From NCBI GenBank assembly GCA_963169915.1, contig CAUJEM010000122.1:1-50354 (forward strand): a stretch of DNA of 50,354 bases, in the 5' to 3' direction. The notes beneath the pieces were generated by a model that was not told the origin of the DNA, searched no databases, and worked only from the letters and a program-made list of their open reading frames with translations. The stretch's first letter is position 1. Each line of letters opens with the position of its first letter. The translations under genes and the position numbers were made by a program. This DNA comes from Myxococcota bacterium. GTDB taxonomy: Bacteria; Myxococcota_A; Polyangia; Polyangiales; Polyangiaceae. This document shows positions 29,941-37,873 of the stretch, in pieces.

Positions 29941-30477
29941 ATGCTGCTGCGCAACCTCGCGTTCATGCTCACGGCGCTGCTGCTCCTGCTCGTCCAGACG
30001 AATTTCTTTCGCGCGCTGCAGGTGCTCGGCCCGTGGACTCAGGGCATGACCCCGAGCTTGACCTTGCCGCTCATCGTCTACCTGGGGGTGCACGAGCCCT
30101 CCGTGGTCCGGGGCTCGCTGCTCGCGGCCGCCATCGGCTACCTGGTGGACGTGATGGGCGGCGCCCCCATCCGCCTGTTCACCGTGGTCAGCCTGCTGCT
30201 CTGGGGGCTCGCTCGCCTTGTCGGAGTGCGCCTCTCGGTCCAGACCTGGATCATGCGCGTCGCGCTCGGCTTCGGCTTTTGCATCGTAGAGTCCGCCATC
30301 ATCCTCGGGGTGTTGGCGCTCTTTGGGCAGGACGCTCGGCGCCCAGTGGAGATGAGCGCCGTCGTCCTCCCTCACGCGCTGGCGACGGCGGTGTGCGCAC
30401 CCTTGGTCTTCAGGGTGGCGCAGCGGCTGCAGCAGGGGATCGTCCCCGTCAACGCCCCGGGAGGGGCAGGGCGATGA
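29941..30477 (+). CDS. mreD: Rod-shape-determining protein MreD
   Basis: A 178-residue inner-membrane protein with about five hydrophobic helices, typical of MreD. It begins MLLRNLAFMLTALLLLLVQT and includes PSLTLPLIVYLG and the conserved GYLVDVMGGAPIRLF. It is part of the cell-elongation complex with MreC and RodA/PBP2. It ends 19 nt before mrdA. Family similarity is weak in general, so the assignment rests on topology, motif and gene order. Confidence 0.93.
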   Translation: MLLRNLAFMLTALLLLLVQTNFFRALQVLGPWTQGMTPSLTLPLIVYLGVHEPSVVRGSLLAAAIGYLVDVMGGAPIRLFTVVSLLLWGLARLVGVRLSVQTWIMRVALGFGFCIVESAIILGVLALFGQDARRPVEMSAVVLPHALATAVCAPLVFRVAQRLQQGIVPVNAPGGAGR

Positions 30478-30496
30478 GCCGGCCCGAGGGTGAGCC

Positions 30497-32410
30497 GTGA
30501 GCCTGCTGATCCAGCGCTCCGACGTCGGGGAATTTCGCCGGCGCTACCGCTACATGGTGCTGGTGGTGCTGGCGGCCTTCGCGGTCCTCGTCGGGCGGCT
30601 GCTCCAGTTGCAGCTCGTCGAGGGGGCCAGCTATCGCGCCCAGGCGCGCAACAACATCGTGCGTGAGATCAAGCTCGCCACGACGCGGGGGGTCATTCGG
30701 GACGCCTACGGGCGCGTCATCGCCGCCAACCGCCCGAGCTACAACGTGTACGTGGTGCCGGGTCGGCTCGACATGACGAGCACCTGGCCCAGGGTGGTGG
30801 AGCTGATGGGGCTGCGCGCGGAGCAGCGCGCGGAGCTAGAAAAGAAGATCGCCGAGGTGCCGGAGGCGCGGCAGCTGCACCAGCTCTTGCTCGTCGTGGA
30901 CGTCGACCGAGACGTGGTGGCGCGCCTGGCCACGCACGAACGGGAGCTGCGCGGCATCGAGGTGTCTCCGGTGCCCGTCCGCTATTACCCCTACGGGGAG
31001 CTCGGGGCCCACCTGGTCGGCTACATGCGAGAGATCGATCCGGAGACCTTGGCGCGGGTTCAAGGCCGCGGCTATCGCTCCGGAGATCAGCTCGGCGCCG
31101 TAGGGGTAGAGAGCCGCTGGGAGAGCTACCTACGAGGACAGCGCGGCTTTCGTAAGACGCTGAAGGAGCATCGCCCCAGCCTGGACACCTCGGCGCTCGA
31201 GCAGAAGTACCTCGAGCAGCCCATCCGGATGGAACCCATCCCCGGGCGAGACATCTCGCTCACGGTCGATATCGAGCTCGAGGAGTCCATCGAGAAGGCC
31301 ATGCGTGGGCAGCTCGCCGGCGCGGTCGCCGTCGTGGACGTGCGCACGGGGCGGCTACTGGCAGCCATCACCAAGCCGAGCTTCGACCCGAACGTCCTGT
31401 CCGGTGGGCACGGGAAGAAGGCGGTGCGAGAGCTGGTCAAGCGCCTCTACACCGATCCGCTCAAGCCGACCTTGGACAAGACCATCTCCGCGGCCTATCC
31501 CCCCGGGTCCACCTTCAAGCCGTTCAGCGCGCTCACGGCGATGGCTGACGGCTTGGTCGATCTCAGCACCCGGGTCGACTGCCGGGGTGGTTACGAGTAC
31601 GGGCGCCGCTTTTTTCGCTGCACGGGCGTCCACCGCCAGGTCAACCTCCACGCGGCCATGGTGCGCTCCTGCAACGCCTTCTTCTACGCGCTGGGAGAGC
31701 GGGAGAACATCGACCGCTTCGCCCAAGTGGGGCTGGATTTCGGCTTCGGCGTCAAGACGGGCATCGGGGTCAACCCGGAGAGCGCTGGTCGAATGCCGAC
31801 CCGCGCCTGGTACACCCGCCGCTACAAGGGGCAGTACGTCGGCGGCTACTCGCTGTTCGCCGCCATCGGGCAGGGCGCCGCGACGACCACGGTGGTGCAG
31901 CTAGCCTTGGCCTATGCGGCGCTGGCCAACGGCGGCACCCTGTATCAGCCCCAGGTGGTCCGCAGCATCGAGACCAGCGACGGGACCATCGTGCAGGAGT
32001 TCCCTCCCCGTGTCCGCCGCATGGTCGACGTGAACCGTCAGCACCTCAGCACCGTGCAGGACGCGCTCATCGGGGTGGTCCGTGAGCGGGAGGGCACCGC
32101 CCACGCGGAGCGCATCGAGTCCGTGGACATCGCCGGCAAGACCGGCACCGCCCAGGTGAGCCACGTCACCCCGCGCGGGGTAGATCCGGGCAAGGTCTGG
32201 TACTTCAACCGCGACCACGCCTGGTTCGCGGGCTATGCCCCGTCGCGCAGCCCGCAGATCGCCATCGTGGTGCTGGTGGAGCACGGCGGCGGTGGCGGTA
32301 AGAACGCCGTGCCCATCGCCATGCGGGTCGTCAGAGACTGGCAGAAGATGGAAGAGAAGCGGGCGAGCCTACGCGCCGTCGCGCGCCAGAAGCCAGAGAG
32401 GGGGCCCTGA
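30497..32410 (+). CDS. mrdA: Peptidoglycan transpeptidase PBP2
   Basis: A 637-residue class B penicillin-binding protein that cross-links lateral-wall peptidoglycan with RodA. It has one TM segment (YMVLVVLAAFAVLVGRLL) followed by the pedestal domain (LATTRGVIRDAYGRVIAANRPSY). The transpeptidase domain has the catalytic STFK (Ser 338, Lys 341), SCN (Ser 391) and KTGT (Lys 548). The start is a GTG at 30497 preceded by GAGGGTG. The rodA GTG start follows its stop by 1 nt. Complete and apparently functional. Confidence 0.97.
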   Translation: MSLLIQRSDVGEFRRRYRYMVLVVLAAFAVLVGRLLQLQLVEGASYRAQARNNIVREIKLATTRGVIRDAYGRVIAANRPSYNVYVVPGRLDMTSTWPRVVELMGLRAEQRAELEKKIAEVPEARQLHQLLLVVDVDRDVVARLATHERELRGIEVSPVPVRYYPYGELGAHLVGYMREIDPETLARVQGRGYRSGDQLGAVGVESRWESYLRGQRGFRKTLKEHRPSLDTSALEQKYLEQPIRMEPIPGRDISLTVDIELEESIEKAMRGQLAGAVAVVDVRTGRLLAAITKPSFDPNVLSGGHGKKAVRELVKRLYTDPLKPTLDKTISAAYPPGSTFKPFSALTAMADGLVDLSTRVDCRGGYEYGRRFFRCTGVHRQVNLHAAMVRSCNAFFYALGERENIDRFAQVGLDFGFGVKTGIGVNPESAGRMPTRAWYTRRYKGQYVGGYSLFAAIGQGAATTTVVQLALAYAALANGGTLYQPQVVRSIETSDGTIVQEFPPRVRRMVDVNRQHLSTVQDALIGVVREREGTAHAERIESVDIAGKTGTAQVSHVTPRGVDPGKVWYFNRDHAWFAGYAPSRSPQIAIVVLVEHGGGGGKNAVPIAMRVVRDWQKMEEKRASLRAVARQKPERGP

Positions 32411-32411
32411 G

Positions 32412-33533
32412 GTGCGCTCGCTACGCTACGGCTCCCTCCGGGGCGGACCCCACTTCGATCGCTGGCTCTTCCTCGCGGTGGCCTTCATCTGCGCGAGCGG
32501 CCTCGCCAACCTCACCAGCGCGCTGAGCGCCTACGAGGGCCACAGCCGCCTTGGAGGCCTTGGGGAGCTCTACATGTCCCAGTTCTACTGGGTGCTCACG
32601 GGGATGGCCGTGGCCGGCCTGCTCGTGGTGATCGACTACCGGAACTTGGAGCGCTTCGCGAACGTCAGCTTCGGGGGCGGGCTGTTCTCCTTGGCGCTCG
32701 TCTACGCGTTGGGCGACGCCTCACGCGGCGCGAACCGGTGGCTTCAGTTCGGGAGCTTCAGCTTCCAGCCCAGTGAGTTCGTGAAGCTGGGCGTCATCCT
32801 CGCCGTGGCGAAATGGATCCACGACGACAACCAGACCGAGCCGCGGACGTTGTGGGAGCTCCGCGTCCCCCTGCTCATCACGGCCGTCCCGACGGCCATC
32901 GTGATGGCGCAGCCGGATCTCGGGACCTCGCTCGTGTTCGTGAGCTGCGCGGGGGCCATGCTCGCCATGACGAGGATCCGTCGGAGCGCCATCGTCACCG
33001 TGGCCATCGCGTTCCCCACGGTGAGCGTGCTGGCGTGGACGTACTACATGAAGGACTACCAGAAGGCGCGGATCACCAGCTTTCTGGAGCCGGAGAAGGA
33101 CGTGACGGGAATTGGGTGGCACGCCCTCCAGTCGCGCGTCGCCATCGGCAACGGCGGCCTGTTGGGCGAGGGCTACAAGCAGGGGACGCAGAACCAGTTC
33201 AACCTCCTGCCGGACCAGTACAGTGACTTCCCCTTCGCCGTCTTCGCGGAAGACTGGGGCTTCGTCGGCTGCGTCGTGCTGCTCTCCGTCTACGCCTTCA
33301 TCTGCATCTGGGCCGTGCACGTCGCGTCTCAGGCGAAAGACCGCTTCGGGGCGGCGCTCGCCATCGGGTGCGGCGCCATGTTTTTTACCCACACGGTCTT
33401 CAATGTGGGGATGGCCATCGGGGTGCTGCCCGTCGTCGGCATCGCCCTGCCGTTCTTCTCCTACGGGGGCTCCAGCATGGTGGCCATGTTCATGGCGATG
33501 GGCATGCTGATGAGCGTCTCCATGCGTCGCTGA
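32412..33533 (+). CDS. rodA: Peptidoglycan glycosyltransferase RodA
   Basis: A 373-residue SEDS-family polymerase of lipid II with about ten TM helices, the partner of PBP2. Conserved elements are RWLQFGSFSFQPSEFVKL, AQPDLGTSLVF, LPDQYSDFPFAVFAEDWGF (with the catalytic Asp region) and ALPFFSYGGSSM. I use the GTG at 32412, one base after the mrdA stop and preceded by a G-rich ribosome-binding region. The open frame extends further left but overlaps mrdA. It ends the elongasome cluster. Confidence 0.96.
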   Translation: MRSLRYGSLRGGPHFDRWLFLAVAFICASGLANLTSALSAYEGHSRLGGLGELYMSQFYWVLTGMAVAGLLVVIDYRNLERFANVSFGGGLFSLALVYALGDASRGANRWLQFGSFSFQPSEFVKLGVILAVAKWIHDDNQTEPRTLWELRVPLLITAVPTAIVMAQPDLGTSLVFVSCAGAMLAMTRIRRSAIVTVAIAFPTVSVLAWTYYMKDYQKARITSFLEPEKDVTGIGWHALQSRVAIGNGGLLGEGYKQGTQNQFNLLPDQYSDFPFAVFAEDWGFVGCVVLLSVYAFICIWAVHVASQAKDRFGAALAIGCGAMFFTHTVFNVGMAIGVLPVVGIALPFFSYGGSSMVAMFMAMGMLMSVSMRR

Positions 33534-33865
33534 GCGGACGCTGGCAGAGGGTCGGTCGGCGTGGGCCACTGCAAGGCGGTGAGCGGTGCGGCCGCACGAG
33601 GCGGCGGGCAGCCGCTCCAAGGCAGGGGCGGAGGCGCGCTGGGAGGAGTCGCCCTTCGGGCTGGGGGCTCGGGTTCGGCGTGAGACGAGCCAGCCTGTCT
33701 TGCGCCCTCTCCGCCAGGGCCGTGATCGCGGCCAGCTGAAATATTCCGAAGAAAGCAAAAACACTTTGAATTTGCTGGTCGCGGTCAATAATTTTCGACG
33801 AGCGGCTGAAGGCATCGTAGAGTGTGCGCGGCCTACGGTGACTTCGCCTGAGCTAGGAGGCTTCG
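33534..33865. other. Intergenic region with candidate promoter
   Basis: A 332-bp gap after rodA. The first 200 bp are GC-rich with no gene or T-tailed hairpin. From about 33737 the composition drops to AT-rich, and TTGAAT (33766-33771) followed 15 nt later by AATAAT (33787-33792) could be a promoter for the Gly-rich lipoprotein; the spacer is shorter than ideal. The gap ends in a perfect AGGAGG (33855-33860). Confidence 0.45.
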
Positions 33866-34360
33866 TTGAACGCTTCATCCTTTCGCATCTTGACCCTCAC
33901 TGCGGCGCTCGTGGGCGCTAGCGTCGCTGCCTGCGCTTCCAGTGAGGAAGATCCCTTCAACAACGGTGGGGCCGCCGGCAGCGCCGGCAGCGCCGGCAGC
34001 TCGGGCAGTGGAGCGGTCGGTGGAGTGAGCGGAGGGGCAGGCAGCGCCGGGACGGCTGGTACGGGCGCGGTCGCTGGCACGTCGGGCACGGGAGGTTTCG
34101 CGGGCACGGCAGGCACCGGAGGCGGCGCTGGTACGGCGGGCACGGCGGGTACGGCGGGCACGGCGGGCACGGGTGGCGGCGGTCCCGGGGACTGCACCAC
34201 CACTCCCCCGGATCCGCGCCTGTGCCCGGATGATCCCACCGGTCGCACGAAGTGCTGCATGGCGCCGTGCTCCATCGGGCAGGACTGCTGCGGCACCATC
34301 GACAACTCCGGCTACTGCTCCCAGGGTGGGGGCTCGGGCGGCAGCGGCGGCGGTCCCTGA
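33866..34360 (+). CDS. Gly/Ala/Thr-rich lipoprotein with Cys-rich C-terminus
   Basis: A 164-residue exported lipoprotein. It starts at a TTG at 33866, fixed by AGGAGG with a 5-nt spacer. The signal peptide ends in the lipobox VAAC (about residue 23). Residues 33-107 are low-complexity Gly/Ser/Thr/Ala (units such as GTAGTAGTAG). The C-terminal 55 residues hold eight cysteines (CTTTPPDPRLC, CCMAPC, DCCGT, GYC), presumably a disulfide-bonded module displayed on a flexible stalk. Such stalked Cys-rich lipoproteins are common in Sandaracinus/Polyangiales-type genomes. It is monocistronic. Function unknown. Confidence 0.78.
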   Translation: MNASSFRILTLTAALVGASVAACASSEEDPFNNGGAAGSAGSAGSSGSGAVGGVSGGAGSAGTAGTGAVAGTSGTGGFAGTAGTGGGAGTAGTAGTAGTAGTGGGGPGDCTTTPPDPRLCPDDPTGRTKCCMAPCSIGQDCCGTIDNSGYCSQGGGSGGSGGGP

Positions 34361-34515
34361 GCGCTCGTCCGGAGCAAGGGTCGGCTCGATAGAGGCCTCG
34401 CGCTCTGCCCGCACGTTGGGGCAGGTCAGCGCGGGGCCTCGGTCCTTGGCGCCGGGGCATCAATGGGGTGCTCTGGGGGAGCGGCCGTCCTCCAGGAGTG
34501 CCGCTCCGGTCGGCG

Positions 34516-37500
34516 TCACTCGACGCGGAACAGCTCGTCGAGGTCGTCGGTGGTGAGCTTCTTCCCGCCGCCCGCGTCTTCACTGAGCACGGCTGCCACG
34601 AGATCCTTCTTCTTCTGCTTGAGCTGGAGGATCTTCTCCTCGATGGTGCCAGCAGCGACCAGGCGGTAGACGGTCACGACCTTCTTCTGGCCGATGCGGT
34701 GCGCTCGATCGGAGGCCTGATCTTCCACGGCGGGGTTCCACCACGGGTCGAAGTGGATCACCGTGTCCGCGGCGGTGAGGTTGAGCCCAGCGCCACCGGC
34801 CTTCAGGCTGATCAAGAACACGGGCACCGTGGGATCGGTCTGGAACCGCTCGATGCAGGCTGCGCGGTCCTGGGTGGAGCCGTCCAGGTACTCGTACTTG
34901 ATGTCATCTTCGTCGAGCGCGGCCCGCATGAGCTTCAGCATGCTGACGAACTGGCTGAAGATGAGCACCTTGTGCCCGCCGCTCTCGCACTCCTGGACGA
35001 GGTCTCGAAGCGCGCTGAGCTTGCCGCTGTCGTCGTGCCCGAAGTCACGCGGGAGCCCCAGCAGGCGGACGTCACACGCGGCTTGGCGGAGCTTGGTGAG
35101 GCCCGCCAAGATGTGGAGCTGGCTCTTGGCGACGCCGACGCGCTCCACCTCCCCGAGCACCTGGGCGCGGACCTCGCGGAGCACCTGCGTGTAAATGGCC
35201 CGCTGATCCGGCGGCAAGTCGATGATCTTGTCGACCTCGAGCTTGGCGGGAAGATCCTTGGCCACCTCCATCTTCGTGCGGCGAAGGATGAAGGGATGAA
35301 TGATCTGCCGCAGCCGAGCGGCTTGCTTGGAGTCCCCTTGATCGATGGGGCGCGCGAAGCGCTCCTCGAATTTTTGTAGGGGGCCGAGCAGCCCTGGGCT
35401 CACGAACTCGAAGATGCTCCAGATTTCGCTCAGGCGGTTCTCGATGGGGGTCCCGGTGAGCGCTAGGCGATGGGCGGCGTTGACCTCCTTGGCCGCTTGC
35501 GCGGTCGCGCTCAGCGGGTTCTTGATGTTCTGGGCCTCGTCCAAGATCACGTAGTCGAGCTTCAGCTTCTGCAGCAGCTCGATGTCGCGCCGCAGGAGGG
35601 CGTAGCTCGTGATGACCACGTCCGCGCCGAAGAGCTCGTCGCGTTGCTCTTTTCGTGCGGCGCCGTGCCAGATCACGGTCTTGAGGCTGGGCGCGAAGCG
35701 CTCGATCTCCCGCTCCCAGTTGCCGACGACGCTGGTCGGCGCGACGATGAGCGCGGAGAAGCCCTCGTCCTTTTGCTCCGCCTTCACGCTGAGCAGCAAG
35801 GCGATGGTCTGGATCGTCTTGCCGAGGCCCATGTCGTCGGCGAGCACCCCGCCGGAGCCGATGTCGTGGATGAAGCGCAGCCAAGACAGGCCCTGCTCCT
35901 GATAGGGCCGGAGCGTCGCCTTCAGCCCCCGGGGCTTCTTGGCAGCCTTGATCTCGTCGATGCTCGCGAGCTTCTGGAACAGCGCCTTGGCGCCCGCGGC
36001 CACCGTGGACTGGTTGACCGAGAGCAGCAGCTCTTGGATGCGCCCCGCCTGAGAGAGCGGGAGCTTGCCCCCCTTGCCCGCCGCTGCGAGGAGCTCTACC
36101 TCGCGGTCGATCATGGCCTGGACCTTGGCGGGGTCGATTTCCGCGAAGGTGTTGTCGGAGAGCTTCACGAACTTCTTGCCCTCTCTCAGGCAGCGCTCGA
36201 GCTCTGCGCGCTCCACGCCCACGCCCTCGGCTTCATAGGAGACCTTGACGCTCAGCCAATCCACGCCGCTGGAGACGCGCGCGTGGATGGACAGCGGCGC
36301 GCTCCTGACATGCGTGCCCACCAGCTCTTCGGGGACGTACAGATCCCAGCTCTCCGGGAGGGCCGCGACGCCCTCGGACCAGAACTGGATGGCCCGCTCC
36401 CCCTCGGCGATGAAGGCCTCCCCAGACTCATCGGGCTTGAGGTTCAGCTCCAGCAGCCGGCGGACGGCGTCTTGCTGGGCGGCGATGTCGGTGCGGATGC
36501 ACGTGACGCGCTTTTGCCCCTCGGCCGGAGGTCGGATCAAGACCGGCGGTGAGATGCCGTCGGCGCGGACCTCGATCTCCTCCTCACCGTAGGCCGCCGT
36601 GAGATGGACGACCGCCTCCGTGATCCCGCCGCCCGCCCGCAGGCGAAAGCTTGGGCTGAGGTCGATCACGTCGGCGACCTGCGACAGCTCCGGGAGCTCC
36701 GCGCCGATCTCACCGGCGATCTTCGGGAGGCCGACGGTGATCATGCCGATGAGCTCCGACGCGGGCTCAGCGATGGTCGGGCTGCGCGACAGCCGCCGGA
36801 GCGCCGCGGGTGAGACGCGGTGGTCGATGGGGCGGGCGACGCCGTCGGTGGTGTCCAGGTGCCAGCCTGGGGCGCCCTCGAACCAGCCCCCGGCGCTGAG
36901 CTGGAAGCGGCGGCCGTCACCGGGCCGCGTGAACGACACCTTGGTGACGATGGTGTCGGCGCCGACCATCTCCAGGTCGAAGCGCGGCTTGAGGGGCTCG
37001 TCGGAGAAGCGTAGCTGCATCAGCGCGGGCTCGAGCAGGACTCGGCGCCCGTTGAGCAGCGGCAGCAGCTCCGCCACGTCCTCACCGCGGATGTCGACGG
37101 CGGGGTGCCGTGGGTTGCCGCTCTCGAAGCGCGCGAGGACGCGCAGGGCGCCGCGATCCGGCGTGGGCGTGAGCGCCTGCCACGCGAGCGCTACGCTGGG
37201 CAGCAGCGGAGCGCGGTGCTCGGTGTCGAGGACCGTGACCGTGAGGCCACCGGCGCGGACGTGGACGCGGTACTCGAGCGGGAGGGCGCGAGTGTCGGTC
37301 TCGGGCAGCCAGGCGCCGATGCCGGTGGCGCGGAGCGACGCATCGGGGAGCGGGGGGCGCTCGACGCCCGGGGGGATGGCGTGCGCTTGCTGCTGCGCGC
37401 GGCGGCGGCGGTCGCGGCGTCGGCTCGATTTGCTGTCGGTGTTGGCCAGCGCGAGGGCCGCCGCGGCCGGCGCCTCCCGCCCCGGAGCTTGCGCTGGGGC

Positions 37501-37854
37501 GCTCGCCTGCGGGCTGGGCTCTCGCCGAGGTGCGGCCGCCCGCGCCTGGTTGCGGACGGTGATGAGGAGCGCGGCGACGTGCTTGCAGTGGATGCCGTTC
37601 TTCTCGAAGGCGGGGCAGGTGCAGCTCGACGAGATGCCCTCACCTCCGAGCCGGATGAGCACGTCGTAAGGATCCGGATCTGAACCTTTGACCTTGCCGT
37701 GCGCCGCGTCGTCTCCCACCTGGACGTCCTCGACGACCTTGCGCTTCTCGTAGTCGAGCCCGCGGAGGAAGGTCCTGGCTCCGAGCAGCCGGCGGAGGCC
37801 GCGGTCGGAGAGGGTAGAGAGCGCGTCGGAGAGCGGCGACAGTTGGCTTGGCAT
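34516..37854 (-). CDS. SNF2-family helicase with SWIM zinc finger
   Basis: A 1112-residue Swi2/Snf2 (SF2) ATPase. Near the N-terminus is a SWIM finger, CTCPAFEKNGIHCKH (about residues 78-92). A Pro/Ala-rich linker and an SNF2-associated middle region lead to the helicase core: motif I DDMGLGKT (about 668), motif II DEAQ (about 771), motif III LTGTPIENRL, and the C-terminal lobe with motif V (LKAGGAGLNL) and motif VI QASDRAHRIGQ. It translocates on double-stranded DNA; bacterial relatives are thought to remodel protein-DNA or RNA-polymerase complexes. Its ATG is 19 nt after the stop of the membrane-protein gene, so they may share a transcript. Confidence 0.93.
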   Translation of the reverse strand: MPSQLSPLSDALSTLSDRGLRRLLGARTFLRGLDYEKRKVVEDVQVGDDAAHGKVKGSDPDPYDVLIRLGGEGISSSCTCPAFEKNGIHCKHVAALLITVRNQARAAAPRREPSPQASAPAQAPGREAPAAAALALANTDSKSSRRRDRRRRAQQQAHAIPPGVERPPLPDASLRATGIGAWLPETDTRALPLEYRVHVRAGGLTVTVLDTEHRAPLLPSVALAWQALTPTPDRGALRVLARFESGNPRHPAVDIRGEDVAELLPLLNGRRVLLEPALMQLRFSDEPLKPRFDLEMVGADTIVTKVSFTRPGDGRRFQLSAGGWFEGAPGWHLDTTDGVARPIDHRVSPAALRRLSRSPTIAEPASELIGMITVGLPKIAGEIGAELPELSQVADVIDLSPSFRLRAGGGITEAVVHLTAAYGEEEIEVRADGISPPVLIRPPAEGQKRVTCIRTDIAAQQDAVRRLLELNLKPDESGEAFIAEGERAIQFWSEGVAALPESWDLYVPEELVGTHVRSAPLSIHARVSSGVDWLSVKVSYEAEGVGVERAELERCLREGKKFVKLSDNTFAEIDPAKVQAMIDREVELLAAAGKGGKLPLSQAGRIQELLLSVNQSTVAAGAKALFQKLASIDEIKAAKKPRGLKATLRPYQEQGLSWLRFIHDIGSGGVLADDMGLGKTIQTIALLLSVKAEQKDEGFSALIVAPTSVVGNWEREIERFAPSLKTVIWHGAARKEQRDELFGADVVITSYALLRRDIELLQKLKLDYVILDEAQNIKNPLSATAQAAKEVNAAHRLALTGTPIENRLSEIWSIFEFVSPGLLGPLQKFEERFARPIDQGDSKQAARLRQIIHPFILRRTKMEVAKDLPAKLEVDKIIDLPPDQRAIYTQVLREVRAQVLGEVERVGVAKSQLHILAGLTKLRQAACDVRLLGLPRDFGHDDSGKLSALRDLVQECESGGHKVLIFSQFVSMLKLMRAALDEDDIKYEYLDGSTQDRAACIERFQTDPTVPVFLISLKAGGAGLNLTAADTVIHFDPWWNPAVEDQASDRAHRIGQKKVVTVYRLVAAGTIEEKILQLKQKKKDLVAAVLSEDAGGGKKLTTDDLDELFRVE

Positions 37855-37873
37855 GGAGGAGAGGGGGAGAGGG

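Noticed and set aside
33960..34190. Possible repeat array or mobile-element end in the Gly-rich region
   Set aside because: It is coding sequence for a low-complexity lipoprotein stalk with an intact frame and strong ribosome-binding site.
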